From Meconema thalassinum (lineage: Eukaryota; Arthropoda; Insecta; Orthoptera; Tettigoniidae), in contig OX336388.2 in NCBI GenBank assembly GCA_946902985.2, forward strand, positions 292,680,526 to 292,744,525: 64,000 nucleotides of DNA. Direction: 5' to 3'. The position numbers and the translations under genes were made by a program. Numbering within the stretch: position 1 is the stretch's first letter; each line of letters begins with the position of its first letter. The notes beneath the pieces are model-generated. The model was not told the DNA's origin. It did not search any database and saw only the letters and a program-made list of their open reading frames with translations. Of the stretch, positions 21,960 through 31,446 are shown one piece after another.

Positions 21960-22889
21960 TGCCCCCGTAATTTGAATTATATTGAGACCACGGTGGCTGT
22001 ATTGGCAAATATGAGTAAAGTTATGGATGTCATAGTTGTGACGTGGATACTCATGACGTAGGCACGGATGACGCAGACTTGAGGCAAGTAGGCTGATTGA
22101 GCTGAGATTCTTGGTGACGTCATGATTTTGTTCGAGAAAGATCTTAGATTTACGACGCAGTCGCAAGAAACAAGGTATTGTGCTAAGGAAGAAGTTACGC
22201 TATTGGAGGAGAGACTCGAACCAATGAACGATAGTTTGGAAGGAAGACGGAGATTGCTGAAACTACGATATTTGATTACTTTTGGCATGCAGAATTGTGG
22301 AAAACTATTTTCAGTTTTGGCATTGATTTGGAATTTTGAAGAAATTAATTTTGTGTTTTTGAAATTTGAAAATCCGTCAAGTATAGCCAAAGTTAAAACT
22401 TCTAGCGATGACGCAGCAACAGTCTATGGAAGGGATGGATACGCCCCTTAAGAAGTTGATAAAAGGTCGTGCACAGGATAGAGGAGCTCTCAGATCTCAT
22501 ATGTCAGATCGCATATATATTTCTGGTGATATATAGTTATTTTCAAGTGATTCAGTGAAGTAAGTTGTCTTTAGCGTGGTTAAAGCCCGGCGCATCGAAC
22601 GAACTCGGAGCAGTTCCATTTTACGCTGCTCGAAACTAGGTGAAGTTGAAACGCTCACATTAACGTTTCCACCAGTCAAGATATCAAGCGTTAACTTCAG
22701 CCTGCATTATAATTCTATTGGGCAGTATAACATTGAGGTGTGTAGAAGATTTGAACAATTTCACAGTTATACTTCGAAAGATATTGGAACTTTAAGGCTG
22801 CCAACAAAAGTGATTTTCTCGCCACATGAGAAACACTTTTAAAATTCCACATTGTACACTACGGCTGACACGTGGAGTGCAACAGTGAT

Positions 22890-23064
22890 TGTGACAGACA
22901 GTTGGCAACAGTTATTTTTGTCTTTTGTGAGAAAAGGACAAGGAACAGTGCATCCAAGATGGAGTCTTTTGAGTGTTATTTGTAATGTGTGTGCATTTTT
23001 TCTTGTGAATAAATATCTTTTCATTTTCCCGAATAAGTACGAAGTGACGTTTCTGTTCGTAACA
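22890..23064 (+). repeat. 5' LTR of the first BEL/Pao element
   Basis: 175 bp, starts TGTGACAGAC and ends TTCGTAACA. It includes AATAAA at about 23008, a likely polyadenylation signal. Direct copy at 28326-28500. Confidence 0.95.
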
Positions 23065-23066
23065 TC

Positions 23067-23082
23067 TGGCGACCGTGACAGG
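23067..23082 (+). promoter_or_regulatory. Primer-binding site (tRNA-Arg type)
   Basis: TGGCGACCGTGACAGG begins two bases after the LTR. It is the complement of the 3' end of insect tRNA-Arg (ending CCTGTCACGGTCGCCA), which would prime minus-strand synthesis. Confidence 0.85.
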
Positions 23083-23096
23083 ATATAGAAAGGAAA

Positions 23097-26000
23097 ATGA
23101 GCGATACTCGAAGTTTGATCAGAAAACGTGGTGTATACCGTGCATCGTTCACGAAAATTGTAGCTTCACTTCAAGTTTTGTTGGAGAAAGAAATAAAGGA
23201 CATAGTCGCTATCCGAGGAGATTACGCCTTAGTGGAAGAGAAGGCTAACCTCATAAGTAATCTGGACCAGGAGATCTTCCAACACCTCATGGAAGATGCG
23301 GTGTCAGAAGAAGACCTGATCACAGAAGTAGACGGAGTAGATGACTATAAACGCAAGTTTCATATGTTAGCAGCGGCTGTTTCCGATGCTCTTGCAATGG
23401 AGAGAAAACGTGAAGACGAAGTCCAGTCAACAGTAAGCACCAGTAACACTCATAACCTAAAAAGTAAATATCGCCTTCCAAAGATCGAATTCCGAAAATT
23501 TGGTGGAAATCTACGAGATTGGTTAGGTTTCTGGAATCAATTTCAAAAGATTGATGAAGATGAAGGGTTAGATAATGCCGATAAATACGAATATCTTATC
23601 CAAGCAACATTGCCAAACTCCAAAGCTCGCGACATCGTTGATAGTTTTCCAGCCACAAGTGGAAATTACCCTAAAGCAATACAGAAACTTAAATCACGTT
23701 TTGGCAAAGATTCTTTGTTGGTGGAAGTCTACACTAGAGAACTATTGACAATGATGAATTCTTGTAGTAGTCTTGACATCTCATCATTATATGACAGACT
23801 CGAAACTCAACTTGGTGCTTTGGAGAGCCTAGGTGTAACTTCCGAGAAATATGCAGCAATGTTATTTCCTATGATTGAATCATGCTTGTCTATAGATGTG
23901 TTACGTGCCTGGCAGAGGAGTGGCGGTGGGAAGGAATGTGAACCTAGTGAACGTCTTAAAGGTTTGATGAAATTCCTGGAGAATGAAGTAGAGAGTGAGG
24001 AAAGGATCAAACTGGCCATCCCAAGTAAAGGTAACATCAATGTGAATCCTGACAAGTCAAAAGGTACGAAGAAAATTGACATTTACAGTGAATCGCCACC
24101 TACCGCAGCTGCACTTGTGGATTGTAATCTTAAACTAAACTGTATATTTTGTGATAGGTCCCATGCTAGTTCAAACTGCTCCGTGGCAAAGCAGATGGCT
24201 TTAAAGGAGAGAGTCTCAATTGTGAAGAATAAGAGAGCATGTTTTCTCTGTCTGAAGAAAGGACATGTTTCAAAGATGTGCAGAAGTCAGTTAAAATGTG
24301 ATTCCTGTAGCAAAAAACATAACAGCCTAATATGTCTAGGCCCAACACATTCCTCTGAAGCTACCAATGAGAAACTTCAGTCTCACTCTTTGATTTCAAA
24401 TGAAGAACGTAGTGGTGTGCAAGGTGTTATTTTGCAAACATTAAAGGTGAAGGTCATTGGAGAATCCTCTGCAATGGAGGTAAGGGCTCTACTGGATACT
24501 GGCAGTCAGAGATCTTATATGCTTGAATCAGTGGCACAGAAGTTAGGTTACAGTAGTCATCGCACAGAAATGCTACGCCATTCACTATTTGGTGGGGTAG
24601 TCACCGAAGAGAGACAGCATATGTGCTATAGGATCTACATAGAGAGTTTAGGAAAGCCTTATGCCTGCAATTTTGAAGTCTTAGGGCAACAAGTAATTAC
24701 AGGGTACAATACTATGTTAAAGGGCCCATGGTTGCAAGAACTAAGAGCAAAAGGGATACAGAATTATGATACTGAAGGTCCCATTGAACTATTAATAGGC
24801 GCTGATGTCGCTGGAAAGTTAATGACTGGACAAACGTGTACACTAAGCAATGGTCTTGTATGTATTGAGACTCTGCTGGGGTGGACTGTGATGGGTAAAG
24901 TAGTTTCCGGAGATCAATCAAGCATGACCAACCTCGTCACTTCTCTCTTTATCAGAGATGCTTCAGTTGAAAATCTGTGGGAACTGGACGTGCTAGGTAT
25001 CAGCGATCCTGCCGTAAAGAAAACTAAAACTGAAGAAAACTTTGCAACAATGGAGCACTTTCAGAAAACCGTGTCTATTAATGGAGAATTTAGGTATGAA
25101 GTCCATTTACCCTGGAAAGAAAACAAATCATTTCTTGTATCTAACAGGGTCATGGCTGAGAAGAGGTTAGTCAACACAAGGAAGAAAGTGGAAAATTTTG
25201 GACTAGGCGAGACGTATGAAAATATTTTCAACGAGTGGGAAAGGAGTGGTGTTATTGAACCGGTTCAGGAGGATGAAAACTTCAGACACTATCTACCGCA
25301 TCGAGCTGTTGTGAAGGAAAGTAGTTCAACGACACCTGTTCGTCCTGTATTTGACGCCTCAGCGAAGGAAGCGGGAACCCCTGCTTTGAACGATTGTTTG
25401 TATGATGGCCCCAACCTGATTGAGCTAATCCCTGCTATTCTTCTTAGATTCCGAGAGAGGAAAGTAGGAATTATTGCAGACATTGAGAAGGCCTTCCTTC
25501 AGATAAGCATACGGAAAGAAGATCGAAACTATATCTGCTTCCTGATGTGGCAGGACGTTGGGAATAATTACAAGATCTTCAAGCATGCCAGGCTGGTTTT
25601 CGGCTTAACTTGTAGTCCGTTTCTCCTGGTGGCGGTCTTGGAGTATCACCTGAAGAAGTACTTGGAAAACCCGCAATTCAATCCCCTATTCATCGAGAGA
25701 CTTCTACAGAGCTTCTACGTGGACAACGTTGTCACTAGCCTTGACAGGGAATCGGAGGTGGGCGAGTTTATCAATCAAGCTAGTAGGGTATTATCAGAAG
25801 GCAGTTTTAATTTGAGGGGATGGCAGTTCTCTCAGGATGATGACCAGTCTGCTACCCTTTCATCTGTTTTGGGACTGTTATGGGATCGACAGGAGGATAC
25901 ACTTACTTTAAATTTGCATTGGTTGAATAGCCTTCAGGTGGGAGAAGTGACAAAAAGGACAATTCTGTCACTCGCACATCGAATTTTTGATCCAGTTGGT

Positions 26001-28280
26001 GTGACATGTCCTGTCACCCTTTGTGTTAAACTGTTGATTCAAAGAACCTGGAAGACTCATATAAGATGGGATAGTGCAGTTGATGAGAAGTCCAGAGACG
26101 AGTTTCTGGCCTGGGTAAAGGATCTACCTCACCTGGTAGAAATCAAGATTCCTCGATGGTTTGGAAGAAGTGACCATGTGCAAATTCATGTCTTCTGTGA
26201 TGCCAGCCAACTTGCATACGCAGCAGTAGTCTTCATAAGATGCGATTCCAACAATCAAGTGAGTGTACAGTTATGTGATGCAAGATCTCGTGTGGCCCCC
26301 CTCAAGGAAGTGACAATCCCCAGATTGGAATTGCTGGCAGCTACAATTGGTGCACGGTTGCTTAAATGTGTGTTGGAATCTATTTCACTGGAAGTTCATG
26401 AGTTTTTTCTCTGGTCTGACTCGTCCACAGTTCTAGCATGGATCTGCAGGACTGAGAACTGGTCGGTGTTTGTCCGCAATCGTGTGAATGAGATCAGGAA
26501 TTTGACCAATTTAAACTGCTGGCGACATGTTCCAGGTTCATTGAATCCAGCTGATTTACCGTCACGTGGCTGTTCTGCTTCGCAATTAGTAGCCTCTCGA
26601 TGGTGGGAGGGACCTGCCTGGTTGTACGAATCTCCAGATTGTTGGCCTCAAACAAAAGTGGTGTATGACGAAGAGAGTATCGCAAAGGAAATGAAGAAAA
26701 ACCCTGTGAATTCTATGACTGCAACCAATGAAGGTCCCCTCTGGTATGCCAGGTATTTTTCCAGCTATCACAGAATAGTTCATCTAATCGCATGGATTCT
26801 TCGTTTCTGTAAGAATTGTCTTAGACGTGAGAGGATCTCGCAAGAAAATCTGCAAGTTGAAGAGTTAGAAAGGGCTGAAATTAGACTCATTTCTATAATT
26901 CAACGAGAAAGCTTCCACGGATTAGTTGATAAACGTCTATCTTCACTACATCCATTCCTGGAAGATGGTGTTCTCAGGGTTAAAACGAGACTACTACTGC
27001 GAGAAGATTTGAAGCAATTCAGGTTCCCAATGATTCTCCCGGTGAACCATGTCATCACCTCTCGCTTGATTATGGATGAGCACGTGAAAGAAAATCACAT
27101 TGGAGTACAACTTCTTCTTAATCATCTGAGACAACGCTTCTGGATCATCGGTGGAAGGAGGACAGTTAGAAAAATTATAAGAAAATGTGTCAAGTGCCGG
27201 AGGCATGATGGACAACATACCGAAATCACTCAGGCCCCTCTGCCCCTGGACCGCATACGGGAAGCCTGTGTATTTGAAGTGATAGGAGTGGACTTGGCAG
27301 GTCCGGTGTTCCTGAGGGATGAAAGTAAAGCTTGGATTGTAGTTTTCACATGTGCGGTGTATCGCGCTGTTCATCTCGAAATGGTTACTTCTCTCTCCAC
27401 AGAGGCGTTTGTGCAAGCGTTCCGGCGGTTTGTAGCAAGAAGAGGACGCCCCTCTGTGATTTACTCAGACAATGGTACAAATTTCACGGGTACAGATAAC
27501 GCGTTTCAAAGTGTTGACTGGGAGAATATTTCCAAACACCATTCGGTTGAACGTATTACTTGGAGATTTAATCCCCCTAGTGCTCCTTGGTGGGGAGGCT
27601 TCTGGGAAAGGTTAATACGTCTAATTAAACAGCTTCTGAAACGAGTTTTGGGTAAAGCCTGTCTAACTTACCAAGAAATGCTTACCCTTCTCTGCAGTAT
27701 AGAAGCCACCATAAATGCAAGACCGCTAACATATCTGACCGATGGATGTGAAGATATAAGTCCACTCACCCCTGCCTGCTTTCTACAAGAAATTAAGACA
27801 ACTGGAGTTCCAGAATGTGATGCATTGGATGCTATAACCCTGAATCAAAGAAATCGTCATCTTCTGAACCTAAGAATGGCATTGAAAAAAAGATTCCAGC
27901 AGGAATATCTGGGACTTTTGGCACTCGGTAAACCGAGTTGTAAACCAACTCTTTTGTTCAAGAGAGGTGACATTGTCCTAGTTGGATCAGATGGCACTAA
28001 GAGGATAGATTGGCCCCTTGGAAAAATTGTGGACTTGTTCCCTGGAACTGATGGTAATACAAGACTTGCAAGGGTTGTTACATCAAAAGGAGAACTCTTG
28101 AGACCAATACAGCGACTCTACCCACTAGAAGTACCTGATGAAGACAGCACACCTTTAAGGACTGGCTTGAATAAGAAAACGGCTACTGCTTTAGGAGAGC
28201 CGACTGGAACTGGTGTTCAACCCCCAAAGACTACACGTTCGGGTAGAACTGTCAACGTTCCTGCAAGATATGTGGAGTAG
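23097..28280 (+). CDS. gag-pol: BEL/Pao Gag-Pol polyprotein
   Basis: An uninterrupted 1,727-residue polyprotein, ATG at 23097, 32 bases after the LTR. Order of parts (approximate residues): BEL-type gag domain with LPKIEFRKFGGNLRDWLGFW (126-145); Zn knuckles CIFCDRSHASSNC (350) and CFLCLKKGHVSKMC (381) followed by CDSCSKKH; aspartic protease ALLDTGSQ (463); reverse transcriptase with GIIADIEKAFLQI (797) and FYVDNVV (873); RNase H HVFCDASQLAY (1031); integrase HHCC zinc finger starting HIGVQLLLNHLRQRFW (1333); DDE core DLAGPV (1398), YSDNGTNF (1455) and GGFWERL (1500). All catalytic blocks are present. The RT box is YVDN instead of YVDD, a variant I associate with part of the Pao group and do not take as a loss of function. 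No separate env is seen. Confidence 0.95.
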   Translation: MSDTRSLIRKRGVYRASFTKIVASLQVLLEKEIKDIVAIRGDYALVEEKANLISNLDQEIFQHLMEDAVSEEDLITEVDGVDDYKRKFHMLAAAVSDALAMERKREDEVQSTVSTSNTHNLKSKYRLPKIEFRKFGGNLRDWLGFWNQFQKIDEDEGLDNADKYEYLIQATLPNSKARDIVDSFPATSGNYPKAIQKLKSRFGKDSLLVEVYTRELLTMMNSCSSLDISSLYDRLETQLGALESLGVTSEKYAAMLFPMIESCLSIDVLRAWQRSGGGKECEPSERLKGLMKFLENEVESEERIKLAIPSKGNINVNPDKSKGTKKIDIYSESPPTAAALVDCNLKLNCIFCDRSHASSNCSVAKQMALKERVSIVKNKRACFLCLKKGHVSKMCRSQLKCDSCSKKHNSLICLGPTHSSEATNEKLQSHSLISNEERSGVQGVILQTLKVKVIGESSAMEVRALLDTGSQRSYMLESVAQKLGYSSHRTEMLRHSLFGGVVTEERQHMCYRIYIESLGKPYACNFEVLGQQVITGYNTMLKGPWLQELRAKGIQNYDTEGPIELLIGADVAGKLMTGQTCTLSNGLVCIETLLGWTVMGKVVSGDQSSMTNLVTSLFIRDASVENLWELDVLGISDPAVKKTKTEENFATMEHFQKTVSINGEFRYEVHLPWKENKSFLVSNRVMAEKRLVNTRKKVENFGLGETYENIFNEWERSGVIEPVQEDENFRHYLPHRAVVKESSSTTPVRPVFDASAKEAGTPALNDCLYDGPNLIELIPAILLRFRERKVGIIADIEKAFLQISIRKEDRNYICFLMWQDVGNNYKIFKHARLVFGLTCSPFLLVAVLEYHLKKYLENPQFNPLFIERLLQSFYVDNVVTSLDRESEVGEFINQASRVLSEGSFNLRGWQFSQDDDQSATLSSVLGLLWDRQEDTLTLNLHWLNSLQVGEVTKRTILSLAHRIFDPVGVTCPVTLCVKLLIQRTWKTHIRWDSAVDEKSRDEFLAWVKDLPHLVEIKIPRWFGRSDHVQIHVFCDASQLAYAAVVFIRCDSNNQVSVQLCDARSRVAPLKEVTIPRLELLAATIGARLLKCVLESISLEVHEFFLWSDSSTVLAWICRTENWSVFVRNRVNEIRNLTNLNCWRHVPGSLNPADLPSRGCSASQLVASRWWEGPAWLYESPDCWPQTKVVYDEESIAKEMKKNPVNSMTATNEGPLWYARYFSSYHRIVHLIAWILRFCKNCLRRERISQENLQVEELERAEIRLISIIQRESFHGLVDKRLSSLHPFLEDGVLRVKTRLLLREDLKQFRFPMILPVNHVITSRLIMDEHVKENHIGVQLLLNHLRQRFWIIGGRRTVRKIIRKCVKCRRHDGQHTEITQAPLPLDRIREACVFEVIGVDLAGPVFLRDESKAWIVVFTCAVYRAVHLEMVTSLSTEAFVQAFRRFVARRGRPSVIYSDNGTNFTGTDNAFQSVDWENISKHHSVERITWRFNPPSAPWWGGFWERLIRLIKQLLKRVLGKACLTYQEMLTLLCSIEATINARPLTYLTDGCEDISPLTPACFLQEIKTTGVPECDALDAITLNQRNRHLLNLRMALKKRFQQEYLGLLALGKPSCKPTLLFKRGDIVLVGSDGTKRIDWPLGKIVDLFPGTDGNTRLARVVTSKGELLRPIQRLYPLEVPDEDSTPLRTGLNKKTATALGEPTGTGVQPPKTTRSGRTVNVPARYVE

Positions 28281-28325
28281 TTGAGGATGTCTTGTTGAGG
28301 ATGTCTTTCCTCAACGGTGGGAGGA

Positions 28326-28500
28326 TGTGACAGACAGTTGGCAACAGTTATTTTTGTCTTTTGTGAGAAAAGGACAAGGAACAGTGCATCCAAGATGGAG
28401 TCTTTTGAGTGTTATTTGTAATGTGTGTGCATTTTTTCTTGTGAATAAATATCTTTTCATTTTCCCGAATAAGTACGAAGTGACGTTTCTGTTCGTAACA
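28326..28500 (+). repeat. 3' LTR of the first BEL/Pao element
   Basis: 175 bp and, on reading, the same as 22890-23064. Preceded by the purine-rich GGTGGGAGGA and followed by the GTGAT duplication. Confidence 0.95.
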
Positions 28501-31446
28501 GTGATATTGGAGAATACGTTTGGTATTACAACGATACATTCGACTATGGAACATTATAATCTTGCAGTGCTTTCAATGATTATAACAGTAATTGAGATGG
28601 AAGGCTAAGGCTTTAATGCAATTGGGACATATATCGTTGGAGTAAAGTAACAGCATGGAACTTCGTTAATCGTCTTTCTACAAAAGCGAGCATGTAGTGA
28701 ACATCCAACTACACTCATGCATCGTGAATCCATCGCTGAATTATACCAGATGGCAGTGGAAATATTTTCATACTCCACAACTATGAATATTTCTGCGGAA
28801 ATAACTACAATAAACTTCATGGCGAATTCCTGCAAGAACTTCAGGGAACTTTCAAGAGAGGCCAGGGTTGTCCCGGCGCACAAAGAAGAGTTTTGCCAGA
28901 AGGATGTTTTTCGTATCCACGGAGCAGTGCAATTTCGGAGGAGGAAGCAGTTCGATTCTCCGAGGACGCTGATTCCAGGTTCGAGGACGGAGCACATCTT
29001 TACGCTGGTGAATTGGAACCAACAGCAGTTTTCTTTGAAAACTTTCCCCTAGAACTTCAATCAACAGATAAGGTAGTCGTGAACGTTTCTTGTATTATTT
29101 GAGTCTTGTAGCGATATCTGAGCAACCATTCTTCCCATATTTTCTGTCCTATCTTTTGCCCCATTTTCTTGATTGATATTTCTGTACTCAGTACACTTCG
29201 ATGATTTATGCCTTTTTCTTCGATTTTTGAGACATTGCTATGTCATTGGCATACTTAATAATTTTGGATCAGTTGAGACTGATGATTTAGATTCTTTCAG
29301 TAATTTGCATATTTTTGTAGTCACGATTTGACTGTAAAGTTAACGATTTGCTATGGCAGATTTGAATTCAGACAGCGTGTCATTTTAGTAAAGTAATTCT
29401 ATTCAGTTAATTACTTTGACCAATTTTCTGTCATCCTCAAGAAAGAAGAATAATTAAATGATTTTAGAGCGTTAAAATCTATTTCGATATCGACGATCTT
29501 TGAAATACTAGTCGTCTTATGAACATGATTGCAACATAGACATTTATCATTGCATTATAGACAATTTTATGAAATATGAACTTTTATTTCGATTTATTGA
29601 ATACACTATAGTAATGAACATTTGATAGGAGTTTTTCTCAATTCTAGATTGGAACAATAATGTTTGCATTCCACAATCTAATTGTGTTCTATTCGACTAT
29701 TTTGCAGTTTAGATGAACTTTGTTTGAAGATAGTATTTTTATACTGCGTTACTTTGAAGATATTAATCTCAATTTTGATAGACCAGGCAGGAGTGTCTAA
29801 TCGTATTTGCTATTAAATTTATTTGTGATTGGCAAATTTTTACTTCATATCGATTCATGAATGAAACCCACGAAGGTTAAATAATAACAGTCATTAATAC
29901 AATTGATGAATATAAGAATTTTTAAAGAGGAACAATGGATGTATAATCGTTAGTTCAGTGGACGTGTAAAAGTCGCTGTTAAATAATGCCCTTGAATAAT
30001 GAAGGAGGTTCCCACAATAATTAATGAAGTTGATGAATTTATAAGTGGAGGTTTTTGTGTGTAGTTTGGAAGATTTTTATGCCATATATATGAAGATATA
30101 TGATGAATTTTGGGCCAATTGTTGTGCAATTTTGTGCGTTATAAGCGAAGTATTTTCCCGCTGAATGTATTGTTCTTGTTCTTTGAAAGATTATTCATAT
30201 GAAGATACTGTTAAAATTAACAAGAGTGTTAAATAATTTGAGATAAAGATTTTGAATGGAGGTTACCGTCACAAATATTAATAATTATTATTAAACCTTA
30301 TTAAACCTGAATTTGACAGTTAAATATAACTAACCTTCATTGGTCGATTATATCACCACGATTTAAGTAATTATCAACCGGATAAACGTGTGGTTTAATG
30401 TATTTCTTGTATAAATAATATTAACAATATAATATTGTAAAATAATTTTGTAAATATCTTTGTTAAATAATTTGAAATGATAGTGAGTAATACAGGCGTG
30501 TATAAAATTTTCAATGGTCATTTGACATTGTTATAAACAATTTATTATTGTTATAAATAATTAATGAACTTTTGTTATTAACATTTAGAGTTTTGTTTTT
30601 ATACTCTAAACAACGCTAATTAAGCAAGTGGTTTGAACAATTAATCATGATTTGGGATTGTTGGAGTAATCCACTGGTGTTTGAATGAAGCATTGAAACA
30701 TTTGCGTGATAATATTTCAGTTGAGATGTGAACATTTACGTGTTTGAAAAAGGAGAGCCAAGCTCTGAGGTAACACGCTTATGCTAGGGTTGAACGAACG
30801 GGAGTCCACTTTGACGATACAGGTGCATGGCAGCTGGCCCGGACAACTGTGTTACAGAGGCCAAGGACGTTCCATAATAGCCTTGTGGCTATAAATAAAA
30901 TGTGAAGTATATAAACACGCAAAACAATTGATATATGTGTCTCATCCCAAATCCCGTTTCCATCCCCAGTGCATTATTATTTTACGTTTCTATGAGCTTG
31001 AGAAAGCTGAAACATTATATGTAGAGAATACAGGTCCTACAGGAGGACATGGTTATGTGGTCGATGGCTTCTGATTGCCACGTTGTTTTTTTTTTTGTTA
31101 AATCATTCTTTATGTGAAATAAATTATTGTGCAGTTTAAAGTTTCTCGTCTTCGTTCTGGTTCATTTTAAATATCATGGTGGAGGTTATTGTGTGGGCAT
31201 ACTTTTAAGTGATCCAGTTGACAACCCAGTCCCCGAGATAAATTTAAGAGGTAAGTAAAGGTAAGTATGAAGCCCCGTATATTTTGGTGTGTTCCACAAT
31301 AATTTCTTGTTAACTATTGTGCTCTAATCTCGATAGTATCTGTCAGTGCCATTTTCATTGATGTAGCTGTGCCGGTGCGTTTGATTATTGGCAATCCGAT
31401 TGAGGGGGCGGATATCTGACAGCCTACTATCCGGATATCGGGTACA

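Larger units (their letters stand above)
22890..28500 (+). mobile_element. Intact BEL/Pao LTR retrotransposon
   Basis: Bounded by 175-bp LTRs (22890-23064 and 28326-28500) with TG...CA ends that I read as identical. The target duplication GTGAT lies at 22885-22889 and 28501-28505. The interior has a tRNA-Arg-type primer site, one long uninterrupted gag-pol frame and a purine-rich run (GGTGGGAGGA) just before the 3' LTR. It is inserted in the same orientation inside the 3' LTR of the gag-only element. Identical LTRs and an open frame mark it as recent and possibly competent. Confidence 0.95.
14309..31446 (+). mobile_element. Gag-only Gypsy-like LTR retrotransposon with very long LTRs
   Basis: Two direct repeats begin TGCCCCCG and end GGGTACA. 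The target duplication GTAT lies at 14305-14308 and 31447-31450, and the homologous uninterrupted site in the right arm reads GTAC near 43700. Without later insertions each LTR is about 3.87 kb (3,870 and 3,871 by coordinate arithmetic). The internal region 18714-21959 is only about 3.2 kb and holds primer-site repeats, a gag gene and a polypurine tract, but no protease, reverse transcriptase or integrase. It must therefore be mobilised by a related autonomous element. About a dozen single-base LTR differences were noticed by eye, so the insertion is fairly young. Confidence 0.9.
21960..31446 (+). repeat. 3' LTR of the gag-only element, split by a BEL/Pao insertion
   Basis: 21960-22889 and 28506-31446 together match the 5' LTR with very few differences; sequence between them is the BEL/Pao element plus its duplicated GTGAT. 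The LTR ends GGGTACA, followed by GTAT and the interrupted polymerase gene. The part from about 29100 to 31400 is AT-rich and gene-free. Confidence 0.9.

Noticed and set aside
25716..25740. YVDN in the first BEL/Pao RT as an inactivating mutation
   Set aside because: The remaining frame is intact, the LTRs look identical, and I associate YVDN with part of the Pao group.
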